Assembly (NCBI GenBank): GCA_965370045.1
Contig: CBDUSI010000059.1
Coordinates: 1 to 27,742, forward strand
Length of the DNA: 27,742 nt
Direction of reading: 5' to 3'
Source of the DNA: CAZONU01 sp965370045
GTDB lineage: Bacteria; Planctomycetota; SZUA-567; JAKLDR01
In this document: one piece after another, positions 14,103-21,395 of the stretch
Position numbering within the stretch: the first letter of the stretch is position 1
How the letters are laid out: the number at the start of each line of letters is the position of its first letter
The notes under the pieces: generated by a model
Database searches by the model: none
What the model was told of the DNA's origin: nothing
What the model saw: only the letters and a program-made list of their open reading frames with translations
Translations under genes and position numbers: made by a program

Positions 14103-14433
14103 GAAGATAATACAGAAGAAATGCGGATAAGATGTAAGCGGCTGTACAAGTGGCGGTTAAAAGCGCCAAAAAGGCCGTTTGTGACCCCGATGCTCGCTCC
14201 CGACTTCTGACAACCGACAGCAGACAACTGGCCCCCGACTCGCAACCCGTAACTCGCAACTCGGAACTTGGGCCGTTGTCTTGACTTCCGCGCCCGGCGG
14301 AGGCACACTTGACTGGCAGGAAACGGGGGGGGGCAATACCTTCAACTGTCACCGGAAACCGACCTTGCGCGGAGGGCTGCGACAAGCCGTGCCTCAAGAC
14401 GAGAAAGCGAGAGAGCGGCGGGTTCTCAGAGCC
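14103..14433. other. Intergenic stretch with short repeats, no confident gene
   Basis: This 331-bp stretch separates the leftward two-module gene from the rightward membrane protein. Positions 14201-14271 consist of short related units (GACAACCGACAG, CAGACAACTGG, then ACTCGCAAC, GTAACTCGCAACTCGG). A run of nine G occurs near 14325-14333. The frame of the following membrane-protein gene stays open back to 14281, but its extension (Gly/Arg-rich, no hydrophobic segment, no ribosome-binding site) does not look coding. TTGACT occurs twice (14282 and 14310 regions), each without a convincing -10. Confidence 0.6.
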
Positions 14434-15354
14434 ATGAGGCTTGTAGCCAAGTGTGTGCTTAGCTTCTTGGCCCTGATGGCTTTGTCCGTAGTCTTGCTCT
14501 TTGCCTTCCCAAGGAAATCAAGCCCGTCCGCGTTCATTACCTTGGGCAGTGTCCTCGGGTCAGGCCTGGGGTTGGCGGGATATCTCCTCCGAAAAAGACT
14601 GCCAAGCGCAGGTCAGTTCCTCTTGGCTGCTTCATTTGGGCTACTCACTTTTATGGCTTGGTTCTTGGGGGCAAGTGCGTTCTGTCCTCCATTCCTCCTG
14701 CCTTTGCCCGGCCGCGCTCTCCTTGCACTGCTTCTCGCTGCGTTGGCGTTTCTCCCTGATGTCCTGGCGGCCCCAGGCAGATTCAGCAAGGCAGTCTTTC
14801 GGGAAGCAATACGGTCCGTCCGCAGTCGATGGCGTTGGCTACTACTGGTAGGACTCCCTCTATTCCTTGTCTTTGTGGGAACGTTCCACACTGAGACTTG
14901 GCTAACCGGGCAGGTATCCGTGGAGCCGGGCGCGAAGCTTGTGGACGAATGCCGGAAGATCACAAACGACAGGTTTGTAGTACCGGTCTCGATACGGAAT
15001 GATGGCTGGGTGCAGCTATGGTTCGACTTTTCAAGCATGCGGCGCCCCCCTTTTTCCACCAAGCACGACAAAGAGAACGGCTTCACTGTCAACTGGGAGT
15101 ACATATCTCCCACAGGGCCCAAATCTCCCAAGAACAGACGGAAATGGAGTGCAGAAGATCACGAGTGTAGGGTTCAGCACTGGGATGGAAGTACTTTTAA
15201 GTTCACGGTCAAGACCGTTGATCCTGGTCCTGACCAGACTTGGGGAACTGCTGATGACTCCCCCATCAGAATTTCTTCGGCCAGTGGTTTCACCGTAATG
15301 ACCAACGTGATGAATGGCTTCAAGATGACCTTGGCGACCATGTCGGCCTATTAG
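14434..15354 (+). CDS. Multi-pass membrane protein with extracytoplasmic C-terminal domain, unknown function
   Basis: From ATG 14434 the protein has 306 residues. Hydrophobic segments lie at about 4-26, 32-50, 57-77, 84-105 and 128-150, followed by a polar C-terminal domain of about 155 residues that includes GQVSVEPGAKL and an acidic segment DPGPDQTWGTADD. Segments of the type GPDG-x-x-GTADD recur in secreted bacterial proteins and may bind calcium; that is a general impression, not a family match. The start is uncertain, as no clear ribosome-binding site precedes it and the frame is open to 14281. Base composition is visibly less GC-rich than the flanking genes, with many A/T third positions, which suggests transfer from elsewhere. 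No neighbour points to a function. Confidence 0.65.
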   Translation: MRLVAKCVLSFLALMALSVVLLFAFPRKSSPSAFITLGSVLGSGLGLAGYLLRKRLPSAGQFLLAASFGLLTFMAWFLGASAFCPPFLLPLPGRALLALLLAALAFLPDVLAAPGRFSKAVFREAIRSVRSRWRWLLLVGLPLFLVFVGTFHTETWLTGQVSVEPGAKLVDECRKITNDRFVVPVSIRNDGWVQLWFDFSSMRRPPFSTKHDKENGFTVNWEYISPTGPKSPKNRRKWSAEDHECRVQHWDGSTFKFTVKTVDPGPDQTWGTADDSPIRISSASGFTVMTNVMNGFKMTLATMSAY

Positions 15355-15507
15355 GCCTCGACCACTTTCCTTCAGTGGCAGCACCGGCCCAAAGGGCTCA
15401 AGCTCGGTGGGGCATTCGGGGACAGGAATTCGAGGGCATTCCGGGCGTTCCGCTAACACCCACCGCCATTATTAGCTATTTCCGCGCCTCTTTGCGGGAA
15501 AAGGCCC

Positions 15508-16641
15508 TCAGCCCAGATAGTCCTCCATCATGTCGGCGACCAGGCGGGCGATTGCCGGGCTGGCGGTGATGCCCGGTGACTCGATGCCCGCCAGATTGAA
15601 AAAACCCGGTGCTCCGGCGACGGCTTCGTGGGCGATGTGAAAGTCCCGCGCCGGCTCGCCCGGCCCGGCCAGCTTGGGGCGAATGCCGCTCATGTCCGGC
15701 TCGAGATCAGCGGCCTTTATGAAAGGCAGAAAGGCCTGAACTCTCCGCGCGAAGACTTCCCGGCCGGCCGCTTCCACGGTATAGTCAATCTCCTTCACAT
15801 ATTCCGCGTCCGGGCCGAGCTTCAGCCCCCCGCCCATGTCCACCACGGTGTGAATGCCCAGGCCGGCGAGGTATTTTTCGGGTGATGGATAAACGAGAGC
15901 GCTGACCATCCCGCGCTTGCCGCCGCCCACCGAGAAGTAGGACCCCTTGCAGAGGTGAAGCTTGAGGTTCATCTTCTCAGGCTCCAGCCCGGCCATGCGC
16001 ATCACGTCCTGCGCGCCGAGCCCCGCGGCGTTGACCACCGCCCGCGCGGATATCCCGCCCTCTTCCGCGGCGTCGCGATAGCGCACCCCCCAGGAATCCC
16101 CGCTCCGCTCCAGGCCCGTGACCTCGCAGTTGAAGACCGTCTCGGCGCCCGCGGACTCGGCCGCGTGCTTGAAAGTCGCCATCAGGCGGTGGGTGTCGAT
16201 GATTCCGCTCTCCGGGGAAAGCAGTCCGGCGGCCACAGTGACATGGGGCTCGTGCTGGCGCACCTCCTCGGCGGAGAGCAGGCGCAGCCCCGCCACGCTG
16301 TTTTCCTCGCCGCGCCGCTTGAGGGCTTCGAGTCCGGGAACTTCCGCGTCGCTGACGGCGACGATCAGCTTGCCGCACTTGCGAAAGGGAACCCCGCGCT
16401 CCGCGGCCAGGCGGTAGAGCTCGCGGCGGCCCTCGACGCACAGACGGGTCTTGAGCGTGCCCGGCGGGTAGTAGAGCCCGGCGTGGACCACCTCGCTGTT
16501 CCGGCTGGAGGTCTCGCGCCCGAAGCTCTCGTGGCGCTCGACCAGGACGACCTCGCGGCCGCGCTCCGCCGCCGCGGCGGCGATGGCCAGGCCGATGACC
16601 CCGCCGCCGATCACCAGAACATCGAAATCAGGTTCGTTCAT
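15508..16641 (-). CDS. lhgO: FAD-dependent L-2-hydroxyglutarate oxidase/dehydrogenase-like
   Basis: This 377-residue flavoprotein of the DAO/LhgO family oxidises L-2-hydroxyglutarate to 2-oxoglutarate, passing electrons to oxygen or the quinone pool. The FAD-binding GGGVIG is at residues 12-17, followed by VLVERHESFGRETSSRNSEVVHAGLYYP, the hallmark segment of LhgO. The C-terminal part has GIRPKL, FNLAGIESPGITASPAIA, also typical. ATG 16641 is preferred over 16671 because the -10 box of a good promoter (16650-16678) would place transcription only a few bases before 16641, implying a leaderless message, and no Shine-Dalgarno is present. The role fits metabolite repair or lysine/glutarate breakdown. 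The csiD partner found in E. coli is not in this window. Confidence 0.88.
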   Translation of the reverse strand: MNEPDFDVLVIGGGVIGLAIAAAAAERGREVVLVERHESFGRETSSRNSEVVHAGLYYPPGTLKTRLCVEGRRELYRLAAERGVPFRKCGKLIVAVSDAEVPGLEALKRRGEENSVAGLRLLSAEEVRQHEPHVTVAAGLLSPESGIIDTHRLMATFKHAAESAGAETVFNCEVTGLERSGDSWGVRYRDAAEEGGISARAVVNAAGLGAQDVMRMAGLEPEKMNLKLHLCKGSYFSVGGGKRGMVSALVYPSPEKYLAGLGIHTVVDMGGGLKLGPDAEYVKEIDYTVEAAGREVFARRVQAFLPFIKAADLEPDMSGIRPKLAGPGEPARDFHIAHEAVAGAPGFFNLAGIESPGITASPAIARLVADMMEDYLG

Positions 16642-16649
16642 AATTAGGC

Positions 16650-16678
16650 AATCTAGCCCCGCGCCGTCCATGCGTCAA
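16650..16678 (-). promoter_or_regulatory. lhgO promoter (probably leaderless transcript)
   Basis: On the minus strand TTGACG (plus 16673-16678) and TAGATT (plus 16650-16655) are spaced by 17 bp. The expected start site is within a few bases of the ATG at 16641. Confidence 0.7.
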
Positions 16679-16690
16679 GCGGCCCGAGGC

Positions 16691-16719
16691 TTGACAGCGG
16701 AGGCCGTCGGGCGGATAGT
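16691..16719 (+). promoter_or_regulatory. asnB promoter
   Basis: TTGACA at 16691-16696 and GATAGT at 16714-16719 are spaced by 17 bp. The -35 box is only 12 bp from the opposing lhgO -35, and both sit in a perfect 7-bp inverted repeat, GTCAAGC (16674-16680) / GCTTGAC (16689-16695). Confidence 0.65.
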
Positions 16720-16784
16720 GGACCGCATAATGAAGAAAGCACGGTGGCTTCCCACGGTCCCGCCCCCGCCGGAGGCGCGCTGAG

Positions 16785-18653
16785 ATGTGCGGCATCTGCG
16801 GGGGGCTGTCATGGCAACGTCCTCTGGACGCGGACACTCTCGGGCGCATGTTGAAAACGCTGGTCCACCGCGGGCCGGACGACGAGGGCACTCACGTCGC
16901 CGCGCCGGTCGCGCTGGGCGCGCGGCGACTGGCGGTAATCGACGTCCAGGACGGGCGACAGCCGATGAGCAACGAGGACGGCTCGGTTCACGTCGTCCAG
17001 AACGGCGAGATATACAACCACGTGGAACTCCGCGAACAGCTTGAGAAAAGCGGGCACCGCTTCCGCACCCGCTGCGACACGGAGGTGCTGGTTCACCTCT
17101 ACGAGGAGAAGGGCGAGAACTTCCTCGACGACCTGGTGGGCATGTTCGCCGTCGCGGTGTGGGACTCGCGCGCCGGGAAGCTGCTCCTGGCCCGCGACCG
17201 ACTGGGGCAGAAGCCGCTCTATTACGCCCAGGTTGACGGTGGACTGATCTTCGCCTCGGAGATCAAGGCGCTGCTGGCCACCGGAATGATTTCCCGCGAA
17301 GTGGATTACGCCGCGCTGCGTGAATATCTCAGCAAGCTGTACATCGGCGGCGCGGCCACGATCTACAAAGCCATCCGCCAGCTCCCGCCGGCCCACCGCC
17401 TGGTCGCCGGCCGCGACGGGCTCTCTACCCAGCGCTACTGGGACCCCTGGGAGGTCCGGCCTCGCGAGGGGCAGTTCGAGGAGGAAGCCCTGGTCGCCGA
17501 GCTCGGCGCGCTGCTCCGCGAAGCGGTCAGGCTGCGGCTGCGCTCCGACGTGCCCCTGGGCTGCTTCCTCTCCGGAGGCATCGACTCGGCGGTGGTCACC
17601 GCGCTGGCCTGCGAAGTTTCTCCACGTGTTAAGACCTTCACCGTGGGCTTCCCGGGAGAGGGCTACGACGAGTCCGCGCCCGCCGCCGAGCTCGCCCGGC
17701 GCCTGGGCACCGAGCATCACGAGTACCGCCTTGAGGGCGGGCCCGGCGACTTGATTTCCCGGCTGCCGGAGTTCTTCGACCAGCCCTTCGGGGACTCCTC
17801 GGCGGCGCCCACCTACCGGCTCTCGGAAGTAACACGTGAAGAGGTCACCGTGGCCCTCTCCGGCGACGGGGGCGACGAGGTCTTCGGCGGCTATCAACGT
17901 TATCTGGCCCGGCGGCTGGCCCGCAACTTCAACCGCCTGCCGGGTGCGGCCCGCAAGGCGGCCTCCGCGCTGGCCGAGCTGCTGGCCAGGCCGGGCGAGC
18001 GCTACGGCGGCGGCTTCGGCGAGAAGCTGCGGCGCTTCACTGCTTACGCCGAGCAAGTGGAGAAGTGCCCGGAACTCACCCGCCTGGAGTACTTCACCGC
18101 CGATATGCAGGAAGGCTTGTTGAACCCCGAGGCGCTTGAGGCGATTCAGGCGTCCGCGGGCGACGAAGTCCGCGCCTCTGACTCCGAGCCCGACCCCGCC
18201 GAGGCGGCCATGCGCCGGGACCTCTGCGACTACCTGCCGGACGACATCCTGGTCAAGGTCGACCGGGCCAGCATGGCGGTGAGCCTGGAGGCGCGCTCGC
18301 CCTTCCTCGACCACCGCGTGGTGGAGTTCATGCTGGGTCTGCCCGCCGAGTGGAAGCTGCGCGGGCTTACCGGCAAGTACCTGCTCAAGCGCTTCGCGGC
18401 GGATATCCTGCCCGCGGAAGTCATCAACCGCCCCAAGCACGGGTTCGCGGTACCCCTGGCCGGCTGGTTCCGTCCCGGCGGCGAGGGGCGCACACGTTTA
18501 GAAGCGCTCTCCCGCGGGCCGCTGGAGCGCCTGGTCAGTAAAGATGGCGTCTGCGAACTCCTGGAGCGCCACGCCACCGGCCGCGCCGACCTCGGCGAGC
18601 ACCTCTGGGCGCTCACCATGCTGGGGCTGTGGTTGGAGGGGGAGGGCGGGTAA
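16785..18653 (+). CDS. asnB: Asparagine synthase (glutamine-hydrolysing)
   Basis: This 622-residue protein makes asparagine from aspartate, ATP and glutamine-derived ammonia. The class II glutaminase domain begins with the nucleophile Cys2 (MCGICGG), with HRGPDDEG (28-35), NGEIYNH (73-79) and DTE (98-100). The synthetase domain carries the PP-loop SGGIDS (263-268), SGDGGDEVFGGYQRY (near 355-370) and the late RSPFLDHR segment. GGAGG lies 9 bases before the ATG. Length is at the upper end for AsnB. Members of this family outside primary metabolism amidate surface polymers or peptides, but no such partner lies next to it, so a housekeeping role is the simplest call. Confidence 0.93.
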   Translation: MCGICGGLSWQRPLDADTLGRMLKTLVHRGPDDEGTHVAAPVALGARRLAVIDVQDGRQPMSNEDGSVHVVQNGEIYNHVELREQLEKSGHRFRTRCDTEVLVHLYEEKGENFLDDLVGMFAVAVWDSRAGKLLLARDRLGQKPLYYAQVDGGLIFASEIKALLATGMISREVDYAALREYLSKLYIGGAATIYKAIRQLPPAHRLVAGRDGLSTQRYWDPWEVRPREGQFEEEALVAELGALLREAVRLRLRSDVPLGCFLSGGIDSAVVTALACEVSPRVKTFTVGFPGEGYDESAPAAELARRLGTEHHEYRLEGGPGDLISRLPEFFDQPFGDSSAAPTYRLSEVTREEVTVALSGDGGDEVFGGYQRYLARRLARNFNRLPGAARKAASALAELLARPGERYGGGFGEKLRRFTAYAEQVEKCPELTRLEYFTADMQEGLLNPEALEAIQASAGDEVRASDSEPDPAEAAMRRDLCDYLPDDILVKVDRASMAVSLEARSPFLDHRVVEFMLGLPAEWKLRGLTGKYLLKRFAADILPAEVINRPKHGFAVPLAGWFRPGGEGRTRLEALSRGPLERLVSKDGVCELLERHATGRADLGEHLWALTMLGLWLEGEGG

Positions 18654-18678
18654 ACGCCGCGAAGGGGAATTGGCGCAA

Positions 18679-18773
18679 ACTGTCCCCGGAAATCAGGCGG
18701 CGTGAAACCGTGAGTACCGAGCAAACCGAGGACGATGCCGGGGTTTTTCAACAGGCCCACTGTCCCCGGAAAT
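18679..18773. repeat. Direct repeat pair ACTGTCCCCGGAAAT
   Basis: Two identical 15-bp copies lie at 18679-18693 and 18759-18773, exactly 80 bp apart, in the gap between asnB and the defence-like cassette. Similar TGTCCCCGGAA sequences are scattered in many bacterial genomes, often near REP-associated transposases. No transposase is in this window. Confidence 0.7.
18744..18757. repeat. TTTTTCAACAGGCC motif
   Basis: This 14-bp stretch sits between the two direct repeats. A near inverted copy, GGCCGTTGAAAAA, occurs at 27565-27577 just after the araC-like gene. The two may be marks of one dispersed repeat family. Confidence 0.45.
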
Positions 18774-18813
18774 GCGGAAATGCCCCCTTGGCCCCAAGTC
18801 GTCTGCCTTCTGA

Positions 18814-19320
18814 TCAAGACTTGAAGTTACCTTTGCCCTTGAGGCGCAGCTTCATCTTGATCCGATCCTCCTCAAGTCGCAGGCGGAAGGTATCTTCAAT
18901 TTCCTTGTCGAAGAATATGGGCTCTCTTCTGTTGAGTACTCTGTAGCACTTGAGGGCTGCGTCCACAGGACTGAGACTAAAGTGCTCCTTTGATATCTTC
19001 TTCTTAGCCAGTTTGTCATGAATCTTCTTCTCGTCGGCCTTCGGTCTGTCCGACGGGAAGATCACAATAGGCTCAAATGCGCCGGCAACACCAGTTGAGT
19101 TCAAGGACTTGATGCGTTGCTCCACCGTCTTCGTCGTAATTCCGATCTTGACGCCTGTCTGATTTGAATTCGAGACCACATACACTGAACCCTTGAATTG
19201 CCGCAATGCAAAAGGGGGTTCCTTGCACTCGGGGCAGTTCTTTAGAGGTCGGCTGTTGTGGACTATGACAGACACCACCGCCGCGCAGTGCTGACAGACA
19301 CCGGTGAATTCGTACAACAT
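18814..19320 (-). CDS. T5orf172-type GIY-YIG domain protein with zinc ribbon
   Basis: This 168-residue protein starts with a likely zinc ribbon (C9-x2-C12 and C29-x2-C32). It is followed by a T5orf172/MUG113-like GIY-YIG domain: VYVVSN (46-51), VKIGIT (57-62), R69, E97 in ADEKKIHDKL with H101, and EHFSL (112-116). This family has a GIY-YIG nuclease fold and occurs in phage, mobile and defence proteins. The tail after residue 140 is rich in Lys/Arg/Glu. AGGAGG lies 7 bases before ATG 19320, which decides the start against the longer frame from 19467. It follows the DUF262 gene after 118 bp in the same direction and shares its lower GC content, so the two probably travel together. Confidence 0.8.
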   Translation of the reverse strand: MLYEFTGVCQHCAAVVSVIVHNSRPLKNCPECKEPPFALRQFKGSVYVVSNSNQTGVKIGITTKTVEQRIKSLNSTGVAGAFEPIVIFPSDRPKADEKKIHDKLAKKKISKEHFSLSPVDAALKCYRVLNRREPIFFDKEIEDTFRLRLEEDRIKMKLRLKGKGNFKS

Positions 19321-19438
19321 TTGGTCGCCTCCTGGCGTGGGCTGTACCCGGGTGGGGAGTTCATTGTAGCATCCAGGGTTAACAAGTGCAACGGGTTGGC
19401 AATCACCCCCGACCTCATCTTCCCGATTCCCCTTGCGC

Positions 19439-21136
19439 TTAATCGAGGCTCCACCGCCGAGCGGCAATGCGCGCTAGTTCTTGCGCACGGTTCAGGATGG
19501 GCTCTCTTCCCCATTTACGGTGCTCTGCAATGTCCGCCGTCAGACGAAGCTTTGCACTCCTATACACCTTATTCTTCTTGAACGTCCACTTCTTGTTGCT
19601 CGCCTTCCGATTGTCGGCAGACGTCAAGAGCGTGAGATTTCCGAGATGCCAGAGGTATGGCGTGAGCAAATCGCACCGCTTCCACTGGTCAGGAGTTGCC
19701 TTCACAGGAAATATATGTTCAAGGGTCGCTTCGGCTCGGAATGAATCATCCGGGTACGTGTTCAATGTTTCCAGTTGTCGAAGGATGTACACGGCTTGCA
19801 GTTTGGTCATCTTCATCTTTCTGCGGACACCCGAGATAACCTGCTGATCCGATGGGTCAACTTCCTTGAGCGTGGCCAGCGCGCGCTCTAATGCAACGTC
19901 TTTGGAAGGCGCTCCGTGCACCTGCCGAGCCGCCCGATAAAGCGCTGCCTTCAAGTCAGCTACATCGAATGCCGCAAAGAAGCGGTGTCGCACCACGAGA
20001 GACTCTACGGCCCGAGCAAGCCTTGAGAACTCGGGCGTCTTGCGTAGCTTGCAGTACGCAGAAAGGAAGAGCGGAAGCGCAATCTTTACGCCGAGTGTCG
20101 CGTGCGTCGCTCTGACTGCCTCACGGCCTTCATGGTGAATACTCGTGCTGTGCGGCTTTAAGAGTTCAGCGTAGGCATGACAGTTCTCCACGCAATCCTC
20201 CGCGAAAGCAACGACACTCTCATCCGTCTCGACAAGGTACTCTGATATGGCGTCGTAGAGTTTTGATGCCTTGAGATCGCCTGTCCTTGAAACCCACATG
20301 TCCCGTAGGAACTTGTCGGTTTTCGCTTCCGTCCCAAGGAGATTCTCAATCTTATCCCAGCACTTCCGGACCTCGTTTCGGTCGCCCTTTGTCCGTGCGG
20401 ACCGCATGAGACGGTGGCGCACCAGATCAGCTTCGGACAAGGGTTTGCCCCGATCGTTGATTCTCTCAAACACATCCATCGCATCGCGATCATTGGCGAC
20501 GTGAACTGCAATCATGACCACATGGCGCGTGAGGCACTCATAAAGCCTGCGCAAGTAATCCAGCGGAACCGATCTTTCCCCTATCTTGGCCCGCAGTTGC
20601 CCGTCAAAATAGTTGCGAGCCTGCTTGATCAAGCCGTTGGACGCATTCCGTGGAAACAGATCGGCTTGGCGATTCATACGCTGCACAAACTTCTGGAAGA
20701 AAGGCTGATCGAGATCGCCGAGGCGCAGAGTCCATCGGTCTCCGCCATCGGGCCCCTCCGACAGCACATAGTTTCTGTGTATATCATCCGCCAAATCACT
20801 CCCGACGCTTCCGGGCCCGGGAATCTCTGCGGCAAGGTCCCGAATCGTAGCAAGGAGAATAAGCGAGGTGGCGAGCCGCTGCTGTCCGTCGACGAGGTAG
20901 AAATACTCGTCGGTTGGATGCCCCTGCATGATGACAATTGGGCCGAGGAAGTAGACATCTGTCTGCCCCCTCTTTCGGGTTTCTGAGAAGTCCGTAATGT
21001 CCTCGAAGAACGCCGTAAAATGCTTGGACTCCCAACTGTACCCGCGCTGGTAGTCAGGTACGCGGACCTGAGAGCTGGCGTCCCGCCCGAGCATCTTGTG
21101 AAGCGTGGTTTTCCTTGCTGCGATGTCCGGATCCAT
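19439..21136 (-). CDS. DUF262-DUF1524 (GmrSD-like) nuclease, probable defence protein
   Basis: This 565-residue protein has an N-terminal DUF262 domain with VPDYQRGYSW (26-35), FLGPIV (63-68) and the DGQQR nucleotidase signature (83-87). The C-terminal DUF1524 HNH-type nuclease domain has TLEHIFP with H474, LGNLTLL (498-504), then NRKASNKKW. GmrSD, BrxU and SspE are characterised relatives that cut modified phage DNA using NTP-sensing DUF262 and nuclease DUF1524 domains. Those are usually longer, so this is a compact version. GGAGG 8 bases before ATG 21136 sets the start. The middle (about 130-460) is helical and has no motif I recognise. Lower GC than the flanking wecB and asnB genes suggests horizontal arrival. 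Target and specificity are unknown. Confidence 0.85.
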   Translation of the reverse strand: MDPDIAARKTTLHKMLGRDASSQVRVPDYQRGYSWESKHFTAFFEDITDFSETRKRGQTDVYFLGPIVIMQGHPTDEYFYLVDGQQRLATSLILLATIRDLAAEIPGPGSVGSDLADDIHRNYVLSEGPDGGDRWTLRLGDLDQPFFQKFVQRMNRQADLFPRNASNGLIKQARNYFDGQLRAKIGERSVPLDYLRRLYECLTRHVVMIAVHVANDRDAMDVFERINDRGKPLSEADLVRHRLMRSARTKGDRNEVRKCWDKIENLLGTEAKTDKFLRDMWVSRTGDLKASKLYDAISEYLVETDESVVAFAEDCVENCHAYAELLKPHSTSIHHEGREAVRATHATLGVKIALPLFLSAYCKLRKTPEFSRLARAVESLVVRHRFFAAFDVADLKAALYRAARQVHGAPSKDVALERALATLKEVDPSDQQVISGVRRKMKMTKLQAVYILRQLETLNTYPDDSFRAEATLEHIFPVKATPDQWKRCDLLTPYLWHLGNLTLLTSADNRKASNKKWTFKKNKVYRSAKLRLTADIAEHRKWGREPILNRAQELARIAARRWSLD

Positions 21137-21154
21137 CACACCTTCCTCCAACAG

Positions 21155-21177
21155 CGGCACCTTTGCCCCTGGTGCCG
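21155..21177 (-). other. Hairpin in the leader of the DUF262 gene
   Basis: A perfect 7-bp inverted repeat, CGGCACC (21155-21161) / GGTGCCG (21171-21177), with a 9-base loop lies just upstream of the ribosome-binding site. It could affect translation or be chance in GC-rich sequence. Confidence 0.3.
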
Positions 21178-21272
21178 GCGGCCGGTATCCGTCCTGTGTA
21201 CCGGTTCAGCGAAGTGGGACACACTTGGGCTCCCGGGATGAGACGGTCGGTTCCGGTTCAGGCCCTGGCGCG

Positions 21273-21301
21273 ATGGTAGCTTTCCGACCTTCGTCCGTCA
21301 A
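21273..21301 (-). promoter_or_regulatory. Possible promoter of the defence-like cassette
   Basis: On the minus strand TTGACG (plus 21296-21301) and TACCAT (plus 21273-21278) are 17 bp apart. The leader would be about 130 bases. The -10 matches poorly. TTGACA at plus 21361-21366 is an alternative -35 without a good -10. Confidence 0.4.
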
Positions 21302-21395
21302 GACCTCACGTTTTTCTTCCACTCTTGGGATTTCCGGGGGGATTTCCAGAACCAGTACCAATTGTCAACCGGTAGCCCGCATCTTGGGCTCCGGC

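Noticed and set aside
14281..14433. Upstream start of the membrane protein
   Set aside because: The extension has no ribosome-binding site, begins at TTG and is Gly/Arg-rich without structure; ATG 14434 leads straight into a membrane segment.
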